Assembly (NCBI GenBank): GCA_028274465.1
Contig: CM051457.1
Coordinates: forward strand, 97,339,982-97,403,981
Origin: Plantago ovata
Taxonomy: Eukaryota > Streptophyta > Magnoliopsida > Lamiales > Plantaginaceae
Length of the DNA: 64,000 nt
Reading direction: 5' to 3'
Part shown: positions 1 to 11,242 of the stretch, piece after piece
Numbering within the stretch: the first letter of the stretch is position 1
Layout of the letters: the number at the start of each line of letters is the position of its first letter
Program-made: the position numbers and the translations under genes
The notes under the pieces: generated by a model
What the model saw: only the letters and a program-made list of their open reading frames with translations
The model's database searches: none
Told to the model about the DNA's origin: nothing

Positions 1-139
1 TGCTGGGGCGCATGTTGCTCATTTTATTTTTCTAGAGTTAGTTTTGCTATTGCTAAGGGAGTGGGAGCATAGCTTGTTTCTCGGCTGCCCACTAATTTTG
101 TGTAAAACATTCGTTATTTTTTATTTATTGAATTCATTT

Positions 140-146
<7 letters not shown>
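1..146. other. No gene seen
   Basis: A short AT-rich stretch before the microsatellite. I see no coding region, terminus or repeat that I can assign. Confidence 0.5.

Positions 147-221
<75 letters not shown>
147..221. repeat. (AAT)n microsatellite
   Basis: About 25 uninterrupted ATA/AAT trinucleotide units, a simple-sequence repeat that probably varies in length between individuals. It is followed by about 120 bases of AT-rich DNA in which I see no gene. Confidence 0.95.
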
Positions 222-222
<1 letters not shown>

Positions 223-344
223 GTTCACAAATAAATACAACTGAATCCATATATACACGGACACCAGATTTAATTATTCATTAATAATTATCTAGTCTAA
301 CGGTTGCGTCCATATCTGAAAGGTCACACTCACATCTAGTGCTG

Positions 345-543
345 TTTAACGAGCCGAGCCGAGCCGAGTATTGCTGAGGCTCGACTCGTTAACGAAACGA
401 GCCTGAAATTAGGCTCGAGCCTTAACGAGCCTTACCGAGTACTCGCGGGCCGAACCTAGCTCGGCTCGTTAGTGGAACGAGCCTAAGTTTAGGCTCGAGC
501 TCGGCTCGATAAGGTTATCGAGCCAAGCTGAGTCGAGCCTTAA
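345..543. repeat. GAGCC-rich inverted-repeat patch, probably a MITE remnant
   Basis: The words GAGCC and GGCTC recur many times, with short palindromes such as AGGCTCGAGCCT and arms around TTAACGAG/CTCGTTAA. The base composition and the repeated inverted words differ sharply from the AT-rich flanks, as in small non-autonomous DNA transposons. The patch stops where the CACTA terminus begins at 544, so it may have been cut by that insertion. I could not find a matching second half or a target-site duplication, so the class is unknown. Confidence 0.5.
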
Positions 544-860
544 CACTACAAGAAAAACAGGATTTAGCGTTGCTAAACACCAATAGCGACGGAAAGCCCG
601 TCGCTAAATAGGACGTCGCGAAAAGTGGCGTCGCTAAAAAATAAAGAGACGGTTAATATTATCCGTCGCTATATGTAGCGACGGTTCAGTTTATCCGTCG
701 CTATATTGTCGTTGACCAACATAGAGACACGGATGACTTTATCCGTATCTATAAATAGCGGCGGATTATGTTATCCGTCGCTAAAGCTAAGGGACACGTG
801 GCATTCCCTTGCGAGGGGAATTTGGCGACGGATAAACTAATCCGTCGCTAACTTCTTTGA
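544..860 (+). mobile_element. CACTA (En/Spm-type) terminus with subterminal repeats, orphan end
   Basis: The sequence begins CACTACAAGAAAAAC, a typical CACTA terminal inverted repeat, directly after the trinucleotide TAA. About 300 bases of subterminal repeats follow, built on TAGCGACGG and its complement CCGTCGCTA in both orientations; in this superfamily such repeats bind the TNPA-type protein. The block GACGTCGCGAAAAGTGGCG is shared with the CACTA end at 20759, so both belong to one family. No convincing partner end followed by TAA was found in the window: the element is truncated, or its other end has decayed. Confidence 0.8.
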
Positions 861-989
861 TTTTTTTTTAAATTGATTTTTTGTTTTACTGAATTTATGT
901 GAAAATTGTTATTTTAACTCAAAATTGAGTACGACTAACAAAATATATACGATTGATTCATTTTAAAACAAAATAACTCAAAAGTGTTC

Positions 990-1710
990 TTTCTTTCGAA
1001 CAAGAACAAGTCTTGACACCAGAAACAACTTAACTTGCTTACTGAAAAGTATTACAAGTTGTGTTTCTTTAGATAACTTGTTATAGCTGAAAAAATTATA
1101 CTCAAGTCATCTCATCCCAAACCTCTCTAACTGATAAACACCCTTTTTCAAGCGTGAAATTTAGGGGGAATTAATCAAGCATAGTTTTGCTGATTAAGTG
1201 TCCCAAGTTTGGTGGAGAACAAGGTTTAGTTCTCTAGTTAGGTTGGAAACGAAGCAAGTGTGCTTTGGTTTCTGAAGAATCATTGTAGATAGGTGTTGTA
1301 AGGAACCTGAAGTTTATCTTAGTGGATTCAGTCCTTGAAAGGACAAAGTGGATTAGTTGAGAGATTACGGCACTCTCAGATACCACTATAAAATTGTTTG
1401 TGTGATTTACTTTACCGCATTTAGTTTTCAGCAAGCTTTACTTATTGTACACTGCTACTCTGCTCACTTGCTGAAACTAGCACTCTCTGAAAAGCACTTA
1501 TTGTATAAAGACTTCCGCACTCTGTTTTAAAGTACTAGCAAAACTCGTTACTGAAAAGTAACTAGTACTTGCCGAGAAAGTTAAGTATCAGCAAACTCAT
1601 TACTGAAAAGTAATAAGCACTTGCTGAGAAAGTTTTTAAACGACGAAAGTTTGAAAAGACTATCTACTCCCCCCTTTCTAGTCTTTTCTTGTTGTTTAAA
1701 GGGACCAACA
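990..1710 (+). repeat. Possible SIRE/Maximus-type copia LTR remnant (3' part)
   Basis: The block has features I associate with the U5 part of SIRE-type LTRs: a run describing CACTATAAA near 1383, a CT-rich TACTCCCCCCTTT near 1666, and an end GGGACCAACA at 1710. No primer-binding site follows, so this would be a 3' LTR or a fragment. It contains two imperfect direct copies (about 1545-1590 and 1595-1640) of a unit centred on TTACTGAAAAGTAA. The family call is from memory of LTR style, not a search. The small ORFs here look fortuitous. Confidence 0.35.
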
Positions 1711-2466
1711 GGCCTGACACTTGGCTCAATCTCAGGAGCTTTATCACCATTTGGGAAACACTATAAATAGGGGTCACTATTCACCCCTAAAGGTAATCAA
1801 TATCTTACCTACTTTCATACTACATACACTAGAGAGGCATTCAACCCTCTAACCGTAAAGTCGATTATCCGTTTTGATCAATAGACAAACCGAAAAACCG
1901 TCAATAACCTCCCCCTCAAGTCTCATATCAGGTCTCTACAACTATGGAAGAGAGCTAAAGTCAAGAGGACCACGGATTAGTACGAACTAGAAGGACCTAA
2001 TAATTTACCCATCAACACATACTACTAGCATTCCAAGAATACCCAATTCTAGAGATCCATCCAAGAAAACCACATCCCGGTGGTGTGGTTTGCGGTGGTC
2101 TGGTGGTTGAGCGGCGGGCTTCCGGTTGTGGTTTGCGCTGGAGTGCAGTGGTGGCCTGGTGGGAGTATTCAATTCTATTTTTTTCTTGCTTTAAACAGAG
2201 TCAAATCTATTTTTTTATCTTGCTTTAAACTTGTTGAATCATGATGGTGTGGGGGGGGGGGGGTTTCGAATCGTGGTGGTGAACGCCGCCTCCGGGAAGA
2301 ATCAGCAACATTAATATTACTATTTGGCACCCTAAACGAAGCACATCGAGAGGAAAGGGGCGGCAGCGTGGATCTTACCGTGGTCTGATGGTGTAGATCT
2401 TGCCGTGGTCTGGTGGGGTGCGGTGGACTGTATTAGAAATCAGAACAACATTGCTGCAGTAGCTAG
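1711..2466. other. Non-coding spacer with TATA-like box and GGTGG-rich segments
   Basis: No gene is visible. A CTATAAATAGG box lies at 1761-1771. Two nearly identical runs around TTTTTCTTGCTTTAAAC lie at about 2180-2230. A homopolymer of G occurs near 2249-2262, and the segments 2080-2160 and 2350-2430 are rich in GGTGG/CCGTGGTCTGG words. Part of it (2229-2285) is related to sequence on the far side of copia-A. Confidence 0.5.
1761..1771 (+). promoter_or_regulatory. TATA-box-like element CTATAAATAGG
   Basis: A consensus plant TATA box followed 30-60 bases downstream by CT/AC-rich sequence, compatible with an RNA polymerase II start, perhaps in a decayed LTR. No downstream ORF supports a gene. 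Confidence 0.3.
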
Positions 2467-2932
2467 CAAGATCAATCGAACTCAGAAGAAACAAAGAACA
2501 TTTGCAGGTATAAAAAGAAGAAGAAACAAAAGAAGTGCGACTTTGGTGAAAACGTGTTACAGAAGGCGTAAACGTTCACGCCCTGAGACGAACTAACGCG
2601 GCCCGAGCAAAGCGACAATGAGAGGGAAAATTTGAATTTTTTCAGACATGAAGAACGCATGAAGTACTGCTAGGGTTTGCGATCGTCACCACCACTTGCA
2701 GCTCAGATTTCATCCTTATCTTGATTGATTAGAGCAAATTGTATTAGGGTTTTCATTCTTTGTACGATTGCGCGTCGATTAGCATAATCAATTAGGATTA
2801 TTGTTAAACGTTAGGGCAACAATCGTTTGCTATAAAAGGCAAGACGAGTTGCTTTATTTCTGTAACACGAGCTCCGCCGCTTTTCTCCGAAATACAAAAA
2901 ACTTCTACTGCAAAACTTAGCTTATTTTAGCA
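2467..2932 (+). repeat. Copia-A 5' LTR
   Basis: About 466 bases matching 14263-15887 after removal of the solo LTR there (467 bases). The LTR starts at about CAAGATCAATCG and ends TTTTAGCA directly before the primer site. The left copy starts C and the right T, so neither shows the usual 5' TG. Confidence 0.85.
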
Positions 2933-2945
2933 TGGTATCGGAGCC
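2933..2945 (+). other. Copia-A primer-binding site
   Basis: TGGTATCGGAGCC, the standard plant copia site complementary to the 3' end of initiator tRNA-Met, placed directly after the 5' LTR. Confidence 0.9.
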
Positions 2946-3015
2946 AGGTTTCTGGTTCTGATACCTTATACTCAAATTCTCTTAAACACTAAAAAACACT
3001 TCACTACACACTTGA

Positions 3016-4513
3016 ATGATGACTGATACCTGCTCTGGCTCTGGCAAAGATAGCGGCAACGACAAAGACACCGAGAATCCACCACCGCCTGTAACTCCAA
3101 GCCATGAGGATCCTCTCAGTCCATACTATCTCCACCACTCTGACAGTGCCACATCTGGAGCCATACTCCCGGTTCTTGATGGAGCCAAATATCACACTTG
3201 GCACAGAGCTTTCAAAATGAATCTTGCTATAAGAAACAAAGTTTCTTTCATTGATGGCACTCTGAAAAAGCCAGAAGAAAATCATGTTGACCATAGGTCA
3301 TGGGTGAAGTGTAACACCTTGATCTTTTCTTAGATGATTCATTCAGTTTTGAATGACATCAAGAACACTATCTTGTATGCTGAAACAGCTGCAGAAGCTT
3401 GGGCAAAGCTCAAGAACAGATACTCACAGCCTAATCAAGTGAGGATCTATGAACTTGAACATAACCTCAATGCTGTCAAGAAAGGCAACATGACTGTTTC
3501 TGAATACTTTAACAAGCTAGTGAGCATGTGGGATGAGCTTGGTGATTATCAACCAATCCCAGCTTGCACTTGCAAAGGTTGCAAATGCACACTCACTGAG
3601 TTCATGGAGAAGATTCAACAGGTGAAGAAAGTTTTCATGTTCTCTATGGGACTCAGTGATAGCTATGAAACGGTTAGAGGCCAAATAATCATGACTATGC
3701 CTCTTGTCACTCTTGACAATGCTTACTCACTGGTTCTTCAAGAAGAAAAGCAAAGAGAGGTGAGGTCTGAGACTATGGCCACTGTTCAAGAAAGCATTGC
3801 CATGAATGTTGGCATGAAAAGAAAGGAAAAGAACCTCTACTGTCCTTCTTGCAAGATGACTAACCACAGTGTTGAGAACTACTACAGACTCATTGGCTAT
3901 CCCAACACCTACAAAAGACAAGGCTATGGTGCTTCAAGAGGTGGAAGAGGTGCCATGAGAGGAAGAGGAAGAAGAGCTGGTTTCAACTCAGGTGCAACTG
4001 CAAATCATGTTCCAAGAGAAGCTCAGAAAGATGATGGTGCAACACACTTTGTCACCCAACATGGACTCACTCTCACTCCAGATGACCAGATGCAGAACTT
4101 GAAGAAATTTATGGCTGCATCAGAGAAGAACAAGAAGAATGATGGAGCTGGTCCATCCAACTCTGAGCCACCATCCAGCAACTTTGCTTCTGGTATGTTG
4201 TTTAATCTCTCTACTGAACCATGGTTGTTGGATTCTGGTGCATCACATCATATAGTTTGTTCACATAAATATTTTACTAGTAACATTGAGAATGTTGGCT
4301 CTGTGGTACAACTCCCTACTGGATTCACTGCACCTATTTCACACACAGGAGACATTAGAATAAATGATGAAATTGTGCTTAAAAATGTTCTATGTGTGCC
4401 AACTTTTAAGTTGAAAATGGTATCTATTAGTAGAATGGTAATTGATAATGAAGTCTCAGTAATCTTCACTAAAGAAGGTTGTTTAATAACTCAGGAAATT
4501 TCGATGATGACGA
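3016..4513 (+). pseudogene. Copia-A gag and protease region (broken)
   Basis: The frame opens at the ATG at 3016. The N-terminal part (to 3333) has the copia gag signature around the LDGAKYHTWHRAFKMNL stretch, and then a TAG replaces what should be a coding codon; the frame continues at 3334. A basic RGG-rich segment surrounds residues 200-215 of the second part. The CCHC zinc knuckle near 3838-3885 reads C-x2-C-x4-H-x4-Y, so its last zinc ligand is lost. The protease motif LLDSGASHH is intact at about 4228-4254. The reading frame runs in frame across the TSD of NA1, so this gene was split by that insertion and continues at 11248. Non-functional. Confidence 0.88.
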
Positions 4514-5701
4514 TGATGAACCGAAGTTTGTTAGACACAATTAATCAAATAAATTTGTTTTTAGCCAAAGGCAATTCACAACTACAACGAAAACCGTAGT
4601 GTAGCAGTAAAATAACCTCGAGTGTCGATCTCTAAGGACTATAACTAGCTTTATCTAATTTAACTTAAACTATAAACTCAACAAACGACTTAGCACAGAT
4701 TTTCTTATCAATAATAATGGAAGTTAGTGATAGTATGATCATTCAAAGCGTCAGGTTAATAATTATGCATGGAGTACCCGATCGTTTTGCATAGAAATCT
4801 AAGATCATGAATTGTCCAATGTGTTCCGTTCAATTCAACACTACGAAGATAGAGGGCTTAGATAGATCAAAGAAATAAAGCAATAACTCAAGTCTGATTC
4901 GCGTTACAGCCATCATGCATATTAAGAACCCTAGCTAAGAAATCACATACTATCATCAACGATAGATTTAGCTACTCATAGATGTCATGCAATCAACAGA
5001 AATCAAAGCAAGATTGAATGAAAACATGTTGAAAGAAATAAATATAAATAGAAAAATCATGAGATACAATGTTACCGACGAAGGTTGTCAATCTCCAAAG
5101 AATTGCGAACTCACAAGCAAGATAATCCTCCAAATTGATAAGAAAAATAGTCTCCTATGCTAAGAATTCCAAGAACAGGCTCTGGAGAATTCCTACCTAA
5201 AACTAATGTGAAAAGTATGAAAAAAGATCTAAAGAAGTCTGAAAAACGTAGAAACAGAAGCAACTATATATAGGAGTTCGGAAGGCGTGGGGCGAATCTC
5301 CCCAGACACCGGGCGAACCGCCCCACATCCCGGACGAACCACCCGGGAGCTCCAGTCGGCGATGACGCGTTTTTTTCGCGTTTTTGGTCTTCTTTTCCTT
5401 TTCGGACTCGGATTTTACCTTCTAGTGACCTTTAAGCCTTGAAACTCGTCCCCTAGGCCTCAAATCTCATTCGGAACCTTCTAGATACTCCACGAATGTC
5501 CTCGGAACACCGATTCTTCGTTCTCTTCAATGTAATTGCCCGGACAATCACGTTTTTCACCTAAAACCTAAAAAATACAAACTAAAGGGAAACGTGACAC
5601 TATTCTAATAAAATGCACTATAATATAGCTAAATTAACATAGAGGATAGCTAAATAGGTGAAAAAAAGGCTCGAATGAAGGTGTAAAATACACGTTCATC
5701 A
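4514..5701 (-). repeat. NA1 3' LTR
   Basis: 1188 bases, nearly identical to 10051-11242. In its own orientation it has TGATGAACGTG at the U3 end, GC-rich near-palindromes (5286-5345), then CTATATATAG (about 5264-5273) as TATA box. The right copy has one additional GGGCGAAATGCCCC-type unit absent here. Confidence 0.9.
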
Positions 5702-5714
5702 AACTCCCCAAACC
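5702..5714 (-). other. NA1 polypurine tract
   Basis: On the - strand GGTTTGGGGAGTT abuts the 3' LTR, identical to the tracts of gypsy-A (23418-23430) and NA2 (40269-40281). Confidence 0.85.
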
Positions 5715-7150
5715 GAACCTTTGCTTGTCCTCAAGCAACTAAGCTAGACTCTAATGCAAAAAACAATGCAACACAAAAAATGGAGTCTCATGCCAAATGA
5801 AATGAACTAATCTATTTAATCTATCAAAAACTTATGAACAAAAACCATACAAATCATAACATGGATATTGGTTGAAGAATGCCTCGATTGACCCATACAC
5901 ATTCACATATGCACTTATGTCAAACAAGATAGTCTCTCGTAACATTCTCTGCCTGGACCTAGTCAGTGACGACGTAATGAAACATGTTAAAATACGAATG
6001 GTTGTCCCGTGCCTATGAAACTGATGACTTACTGCTGTTCACCAAGTTAAGACTTTTCCTCAAAGAGGTCGAATCAATACTGACTCTCATCAAACGAAGG
6101 AGGGTTCCCTAAAAGTTCACACTCCCCTATTCTACCCATCTCTCAAGCAAAGCCTTAAACTATTCACCACTTTCTGAATGGCAGGACGAGGGTGGTCTAG
6201 AACAGATGACACTCAATCAAACAAAAGACAAAAAATTACAACTCGATTACGAACATTACAAGAATTGAAAAACAAGACAAACACTTTGCTAAACTGCTTT
6301 TTGGCTTTCTTTGGACCCTTTTTGCTTTTTTGGGGTCTCTTTTTTTCTTTTCCAGATTTTTTCTTTTTCCCCGGAATTTTTCCTTTTTTTTTTTTTCGAT
6401 TTTTTTTTCTCTTTTTTTTTTTTTTTTTGTATATAGCCAGCAGTAGCGCAACGAAAAAGAAATTACAATGACACACAAACGACCTCCCCAAACCTATTCA
6501 AAAGAATAGGTTGAAGCACAAACTTTACGAAAAAGGAAAACAAACTCACAACACACTTAAAAATCGAAAAACAAGTCTAATGAAAGCATAACCCCCTCCC
6601 CAAACCTATTCGAAAGAATAGGTTGCAAACAAAGGATCACACAATCTCACACTACCTCCTTCCTAGGCATTTAACAATCTCAAAGCAAGGTGAAGACTTG
6701 TTGCCTCTTAGGTACATAATTACTCGGGAAAACAACCATAAGATCCTAACATGCATCATCCTATTATAAAGGCCTTCGTGAACCGCAGTAGAGAAAACAC
6801 CACTTAGTGATGTCGAGACTACCAAGCTTAACTAAGTGCAAACATAAATGTGACAAGCCAAGCGAGAAAAACCTCAAACAAATTCATAGAGATGAAACAC
6901 ATGGTCAAAGGTCATAACTAGTTAATCTACCCAATAAAAAAGTTCAAAAATTTGGCAATAAACTCCACATAAAACATGCAAGACTATACTAGGATGAATG
7001 TAGTGTATGCAACTAAATACTAAGAAAGCGGTAAACGTGCAAATGCAAACAAAATACAAGATACCATACTCAACATCATAAAGCCAAACAATACTTAACA
7101 TCATGGTTCACATCCCATCCCCCTCATGAAACTCAAGCTAGTCCCTAGTA
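5715..7150 (-). repeat. NA1 conserved 3' noncoding region
   Basis: Non-coding block shared with gypsy-A (about 23431-24765) and NA2 (about 38840-40268). It holds a purine-rich tract on the - strand (about 6300-6430), two hairpins of the AACCTATT...AATAGGTT type (6491-6512, 6603-6624), each flanked by a second TTTGGGGA polypurine-like word, and a segment ending at the true polypurine tract. The short ORFs in it are low-complexity artefacts. Confidence 0.8.
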
Positions 7151-7243
7151 AAAGAGAATGAGTAAATAAAAAGGTGATACTAGATGTTACCGAACGATTT
7201 GGCCTCGGTCGGCTGAGTATACAAGAACGGACATGTGAAAAGA

Positions 7244-8577
7244 CTAATTATTGGGATCGTAATCCCCATAATAGTCCCTCCACATGTCAGACAGGAGATC
7301 ATTGGACTGCTGTAGAGCCTCCTGTTGCTGACGGATGAGTTGTTGCTGCTCCCACATTATCTCCCTCTCATTCCGGCGATGCTCCTCAGCTATTTCACAA
7401 TCGCGGTTGCGTTGGGCATTGTGTCCATCAAGGTTATGTTGCAACCCTTGGACAGAAGTGGTCAAGGCTGCAACACTAGCATCGAAGTGGGCTCGAAAAT
7501 CAGAGAAGTCAATACCTCTAGAGCCATGTGGTGCTCGAGGCGGTGCATGCGGGCCTCTACGGACAGAAGGAATATCAGGAATAGGGACCGGCCATCGTTA
7601 GTTTCCATAGCATCCTCATCCTCCTCATCATCATTATCACCATCAGAATCAGTCTGTTGAAGGGAAGCTTCAACATCAGCAGCAGCAGCCGTGGGGTTCT
7701 TCATACGATACCTACTCAGTTGCACATCAATAATTGAAGGGGAAAGAGCAGCGACCTCAGAATCCCCCTCAACAATGTCCTCGACCCTGTGATATTTGCA
7801 ATATGCTGTGATGAAGCTCGGAAAAATGAAGGGCTTCTTCTTCTTCTCCCAATGACGCTCGTATTCTGCATACATGATCTGACCGATGTCTATACGATGC
7901 TTGCCCAACAAGCAGTAGAGGAGCTCAGCATAGTTCGGCTGAATCCAAGTGTCATTCATCCTAGGGATCAAGTTGAAAATGCAAAATTTCATAACCACCT
8001 TAGCCTCGATACTAAGGTCACTCTGATGGATCCGTCCAGGTTGTGCCCCGGTATCTGGATACACATATTCCCTGTTGCAAATCACATCTGTGATGTCATT
8101 TCCAATCCCCCTAGTGGCCCTCGAATACACGTAGGAATGGTTACTTCCGGTGAACTCCCGTTCCCCAAAATGGATAAATTCAGAAATTGAGGCCGACATC
8201 CATGGCACAATTACGCCTCTAACGAGTACCCCCTCCTTCTCTTCAAGATCCGTGTACCCAGCATAAAACTCATGGAGGAGGCTCGTATCGTACCCCTTGA
8301 ATCGGTTGGAAGTAAATCAACCCCAATTCCTCTTTCTTGCCAAACGAGAGAGCACCCTGTAACCTGGCCGGTTAGCAAGGCCGTCTGGAATTTCGATCCT
8401 TCTATCCGGAATGGTTGATCGTCCATCTTGACCAAGCTCTGCTTGGAGCCTCTGACGGACGTCAATTGCAGCAAGAGACAACTCAAATAACTCATGGGAA
8501 GGTTGGGAGCTTGAAGCTGCCCCCTTACCCTTCTTGCTCTTAGACGAGCCAGCTTTCTTCTTGTCTCGTGGAGGCAT
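7244..8577 (-). pseudogene. NA1 extra ORF, putative plant transposon protein type (broken)
   Basis: Homologous along its length to the ORF at 37439-38742 in NA2. It starts MPPRDKKKAGSSKSKKGKG (basic, low complexity) at the ATG at 8577, meets an in-frame TGA after RKRNWG near 8320, and continues through a conserved globular part (8208-7700) with the words KPFIFPSFITAYCKYH and YAELLYCLLGKH. A frameshift near 7560 precedes the Gln-rich C-terminus ending SNDLLSDMWRDYYGDYDPNN at 7244. From memory of the family this resembles the putative plant transposon protein domain found next to retrotransposon genes; the role is unknown. It occupies the place where Athila elements carry an env-like ORF. Confidence 0.75.
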
Positions 8578-8792
8578 GGTTCCTACAAGCAGCAATTAGT
8601 ATCTTGTATGACATAAAACAGATTTATGCATATGCAAATGCAAGAGTGAAACACACGAGTGATAACAACAACATATCTTAGACATGTAACATATCACATT
8701 AAGCTCTTGCTAGACAACAATTAGCCTTAAATCATAAGGCTCAAATCATACCATAGTAGCAAAAAATCTAGCATCATAAATCCTCAAACTCA

Positions 8793-9911
8793 TCAATCAT
8801 GCATTCTACCATCATGTCCACAGCTAGCTTCTTGAGTACCAAATTCCGCAGAAAAAGCTTCCTCTTTGCCTCCTTGAACCCAATTGCCATCATCATATGC
8901 AAGCTCCGATCTACACATATGAGCTCCATGCCCATAGTTCTTGCATATTCGGCAAACTTCATTCGACATAGATGTTCCTGCGGAGTTCTTGAGGACTTGT
9001 TTCAACTCATTGGTAAAGCACTCGAATCGGTCACCATTACCCCCATACATAGGGGCCTCCTGAGTAGGTGGAGCTTCAGGTCCACGTCTCCTAACCATTT
9101 CTCTTGGATCCTTGAATTGTGAACCCTTAGCAAGTCTTTCGAAAACTGCCCAAACGGCTTCCGCGGTTTCCTCCCAAATATTGCCACGGCATTGGAAATC
9201 CACCACTTGTTGATTCTCAAAAGTTAGTCCATTGTAGAAGTGTTGGACAAGATCCGCAAGCTCAAAACCATGGTGAGGGCACTTGTTCATGAGGTCTTGG
9301 AATCTCTCAAACGCGGTGTAGATGGTCTCATCATAGTCTTGTTTGAATCCAGTGATTTGCGCCTTAAGCGCGGTAGTCAAGGTGTGAGGAAAGTATTTCT
9401 CCATGAATGCTGAAAAAACCTTTGCCCAAGTATCAAGCGAACCCGCCGGTAGAGAACTCAACCATGACATGGCCCTGTTGCCAAGCCCCATAGCAAAAAC
9501 CTTCATTCTCAACTCATCCGCTGTTATTTCAGCTCCGGGTCGTGGGAGTTGGTTGACGAAGTCATCGATATCGTGCAAGTACTCCATCACATCTTCCCTT
9601 GCCAAGCCATAGAACCTCGGAAGTTGTTGGAACACGTGGTTTTTTATTTCTAGATCTCGAGTTGCAGGCGAAAGAACAATCGTCGGTCCCCTCATACGAT
9701 CCTTGGTGGGTTGAACCCATGATTTCAGTGGTCTAGCTTCTGCTATTACGACGATTTCCTTAAAAAGACTGTGTAGAGATTCAGAGAAATCAGTATCCTC
9801 TATTTCCTCTAGTTCACGTTGTCGAAGTAGTCGCCTTCGTTGGTGGTAGACTCTGTCGATTTCAGCGATTGGTTCAGCAAGCGGTGTTCCCCTAGATCGT
9901 GTACTTCACAT
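8793..9911 (-). pseudogene. NA1 gag-like protein (start lost)
   Basis: The open frame is similar to the NA2 gag at 34175-35368. The ATG at 9911 is followed at once by TGA, which corresponds to a coding codon in NA2, so initiation is broken. The rest is open: a retrotransposon gag core (about 9700-9100) with words NQLPRPGAEIT, WLSSLPAGSLDTWAKVF and YFPHTLTTALKAQITGF, and then a zinc knuckle CRICKNYGHGAHMC (C-x2-C-x4-H-x4-C) intact near 8940. It ends at 8793 without the protease that follows in NA2. Confidence 0.85.
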
Positions 9912-10029
9912 ACACTATCTGTAACAAGCTAAGAAAGGAGTATCAGAGAGATCAAATTAAATAAAACTACTAAAACTAGGAATTGAATGCTGAAAATATA
10001 AATAAGCTAAACAGAAAAAAGGAGTATAG

Positions 10030-10047
10030 TCCCGGGCAACGGCGCCA
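10030..10047 (-). other. NA1 primer-binding site (tRNA-Asp type)
   Basis: The + strand reads TCCCGGGCAACGGCGCCA, one base from the 3' end of plant tRNA-Asp as I recall it. It lies three bases from the 5' LTR. Confidence 0.8.
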
Positions 10048-10050
10048 ATT

Positions 10051-11242
10051 TGATGAAATGTCAGACACAATTAATCAAATAAATTTGTTTTTAGCCAAAG
10101 GCAATTCACAACTACAACGAAAACCGTAGTGTAGCAGTAAAATAACCTCGAGTGTCGATCTCTAAGGACTATAACTAGCTTTATCTAATTTAACTTAAAC
10201 TATAAACTCAACAAACGACTTAGCACATATTTTCTTATCAATAATAATGGAAGTTAGTGATAGTATGATCATTCAAAGCGTCAAGTTAATAATCATGCAT
10301 GAAGTACCCGATCGTTTTGCATAGAAATCTAAGATCATGAATTGTCCAATGTGTTCCGTTCAATTCAACACTACGAAGATAGAGGGCTTAGATAGATCAA
10401 AGAAATAAAGCAATAACTCAAGTCTGATTCGCGTTACAGCCATCATGCATAATTAAGAACCCTAGCTAAGAAATCACATACTATCACCAACGATAGATTT
10501 AACTACTCATAGATGTCATGCAATCAACAGAAATCAAAACAAGATTGAATGAAAACATGTTGAAAGAAATAAATATAAATAGAAAAATCGTGAGATACAA
10601 TGTTACCGACAAAGGTTGTCAATCTCCGAAGAATTGCGAACTCACAAGCAAGATAATCCTCCAAATTGATAAGAAAAATAGTCTCCTATGCTAAGAATTC
10701 CAAGAACAGGCTCTGGAGAATTCCTACCTAAAACTAATGTGAAAAGTATGAAAAAAAGGTCTAAAGAAGTCTGAAAAACGTAGAAACAGAAGCAACTATA
10801 TATAGGAGTTCGGAAGGCGTGGGGTGAATCGCCCCAGACACCGGGCGAACCGCCTGGTGTGGGGCGAAATGCCCCACATCCCGGGCGAACCGCCCGGGAG
10901 CTCCAGTCCGCGAGGACGCGTTTTTGGTCTTCTTTTCCTTTTCGGACTCGGATTTTGCCTTCTAGTGACCTTTAAGCCTTGAAACTCGTCCCCTAGGCCT
11001 CAAATCTCACCCGGAACCTTCTAGATACTCCATGAATGTCCTCGGAACACCGATTCTTCGTTCTCTTCAATATAATTGCCCGGACAATCACGTTTTTCAC
11101 CTAAAACCTGAAAAATGCAAACTAAAGGGAAACGTGACACTATTCTAATAAAATGCACTATAATATAGCTGAATTAACATAGATGATAGCTAAATAGGTG
11201 AAAAAAAAGACTCGAATGAAGGTGTAAAATACACGTTCATCA
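10051..11242 (-). repeat. NA1 5' LTR
   Basis: 1192 bases between TGATGAAATG and GTTCATCA. It contains the near-palindromes GGGCGAACCGCC and GGGGCGAAATGCCCC (10820-10905) upstream, in its own orientation, of the CTATATATAG TATA box (about 10797-10806). Near identity to the 3' LTR suggests a fairly recent insertion. Confidence 0.9.

Larger units (their letters stand above)
4514..11242 (-). mobile_element. NA1: non-autonomous gypsy (Athila-like) element without pol, in copia-A
   Basis: Boundaries are set by TGATGAAC...TTCATCA ends and a perfect 5-base TSD, GACGA, at 4509-4513 and 11243-11247. On the - strand the order is 5' LTR (10051-11242), tRNA-Asp-type primer site, gag-like pseudogene, extra ORF (plant transposon protein type), a long 3' noncoding region with purine-rich tract and hairpins, polypurine tract and 3' LTR (4514-5701). 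There is no protease, RT, RNase H or integrase. Compared with NA2 it lacks the protease segment and the spacer between gag and the extra ORF. It must have moved with proteins made by another element of the same LTR family, such as gypsy-A. Confidence 0.92.

Noticed and set aside
1684..1699. Possible right end of the 544 CACTA element (TTTTCTTGTTGTT then TAA)
   Set aside because: Two mismatches in the terminal bases and no subterminal repeats next to it; it fits better inside an LTR-like remnant.
3004..3294. - strand ORF of 96 residues opposite copia-A gag
   Set aside because: Antisense of a clear gag frame; no support.
6178..6491. ORFs of Phe- or Lys-rich sequence (also 23974-24299 and 39501-39712)
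   Set aside because: They translate the purine-rich tract of the gypsy 3' noncoding region.
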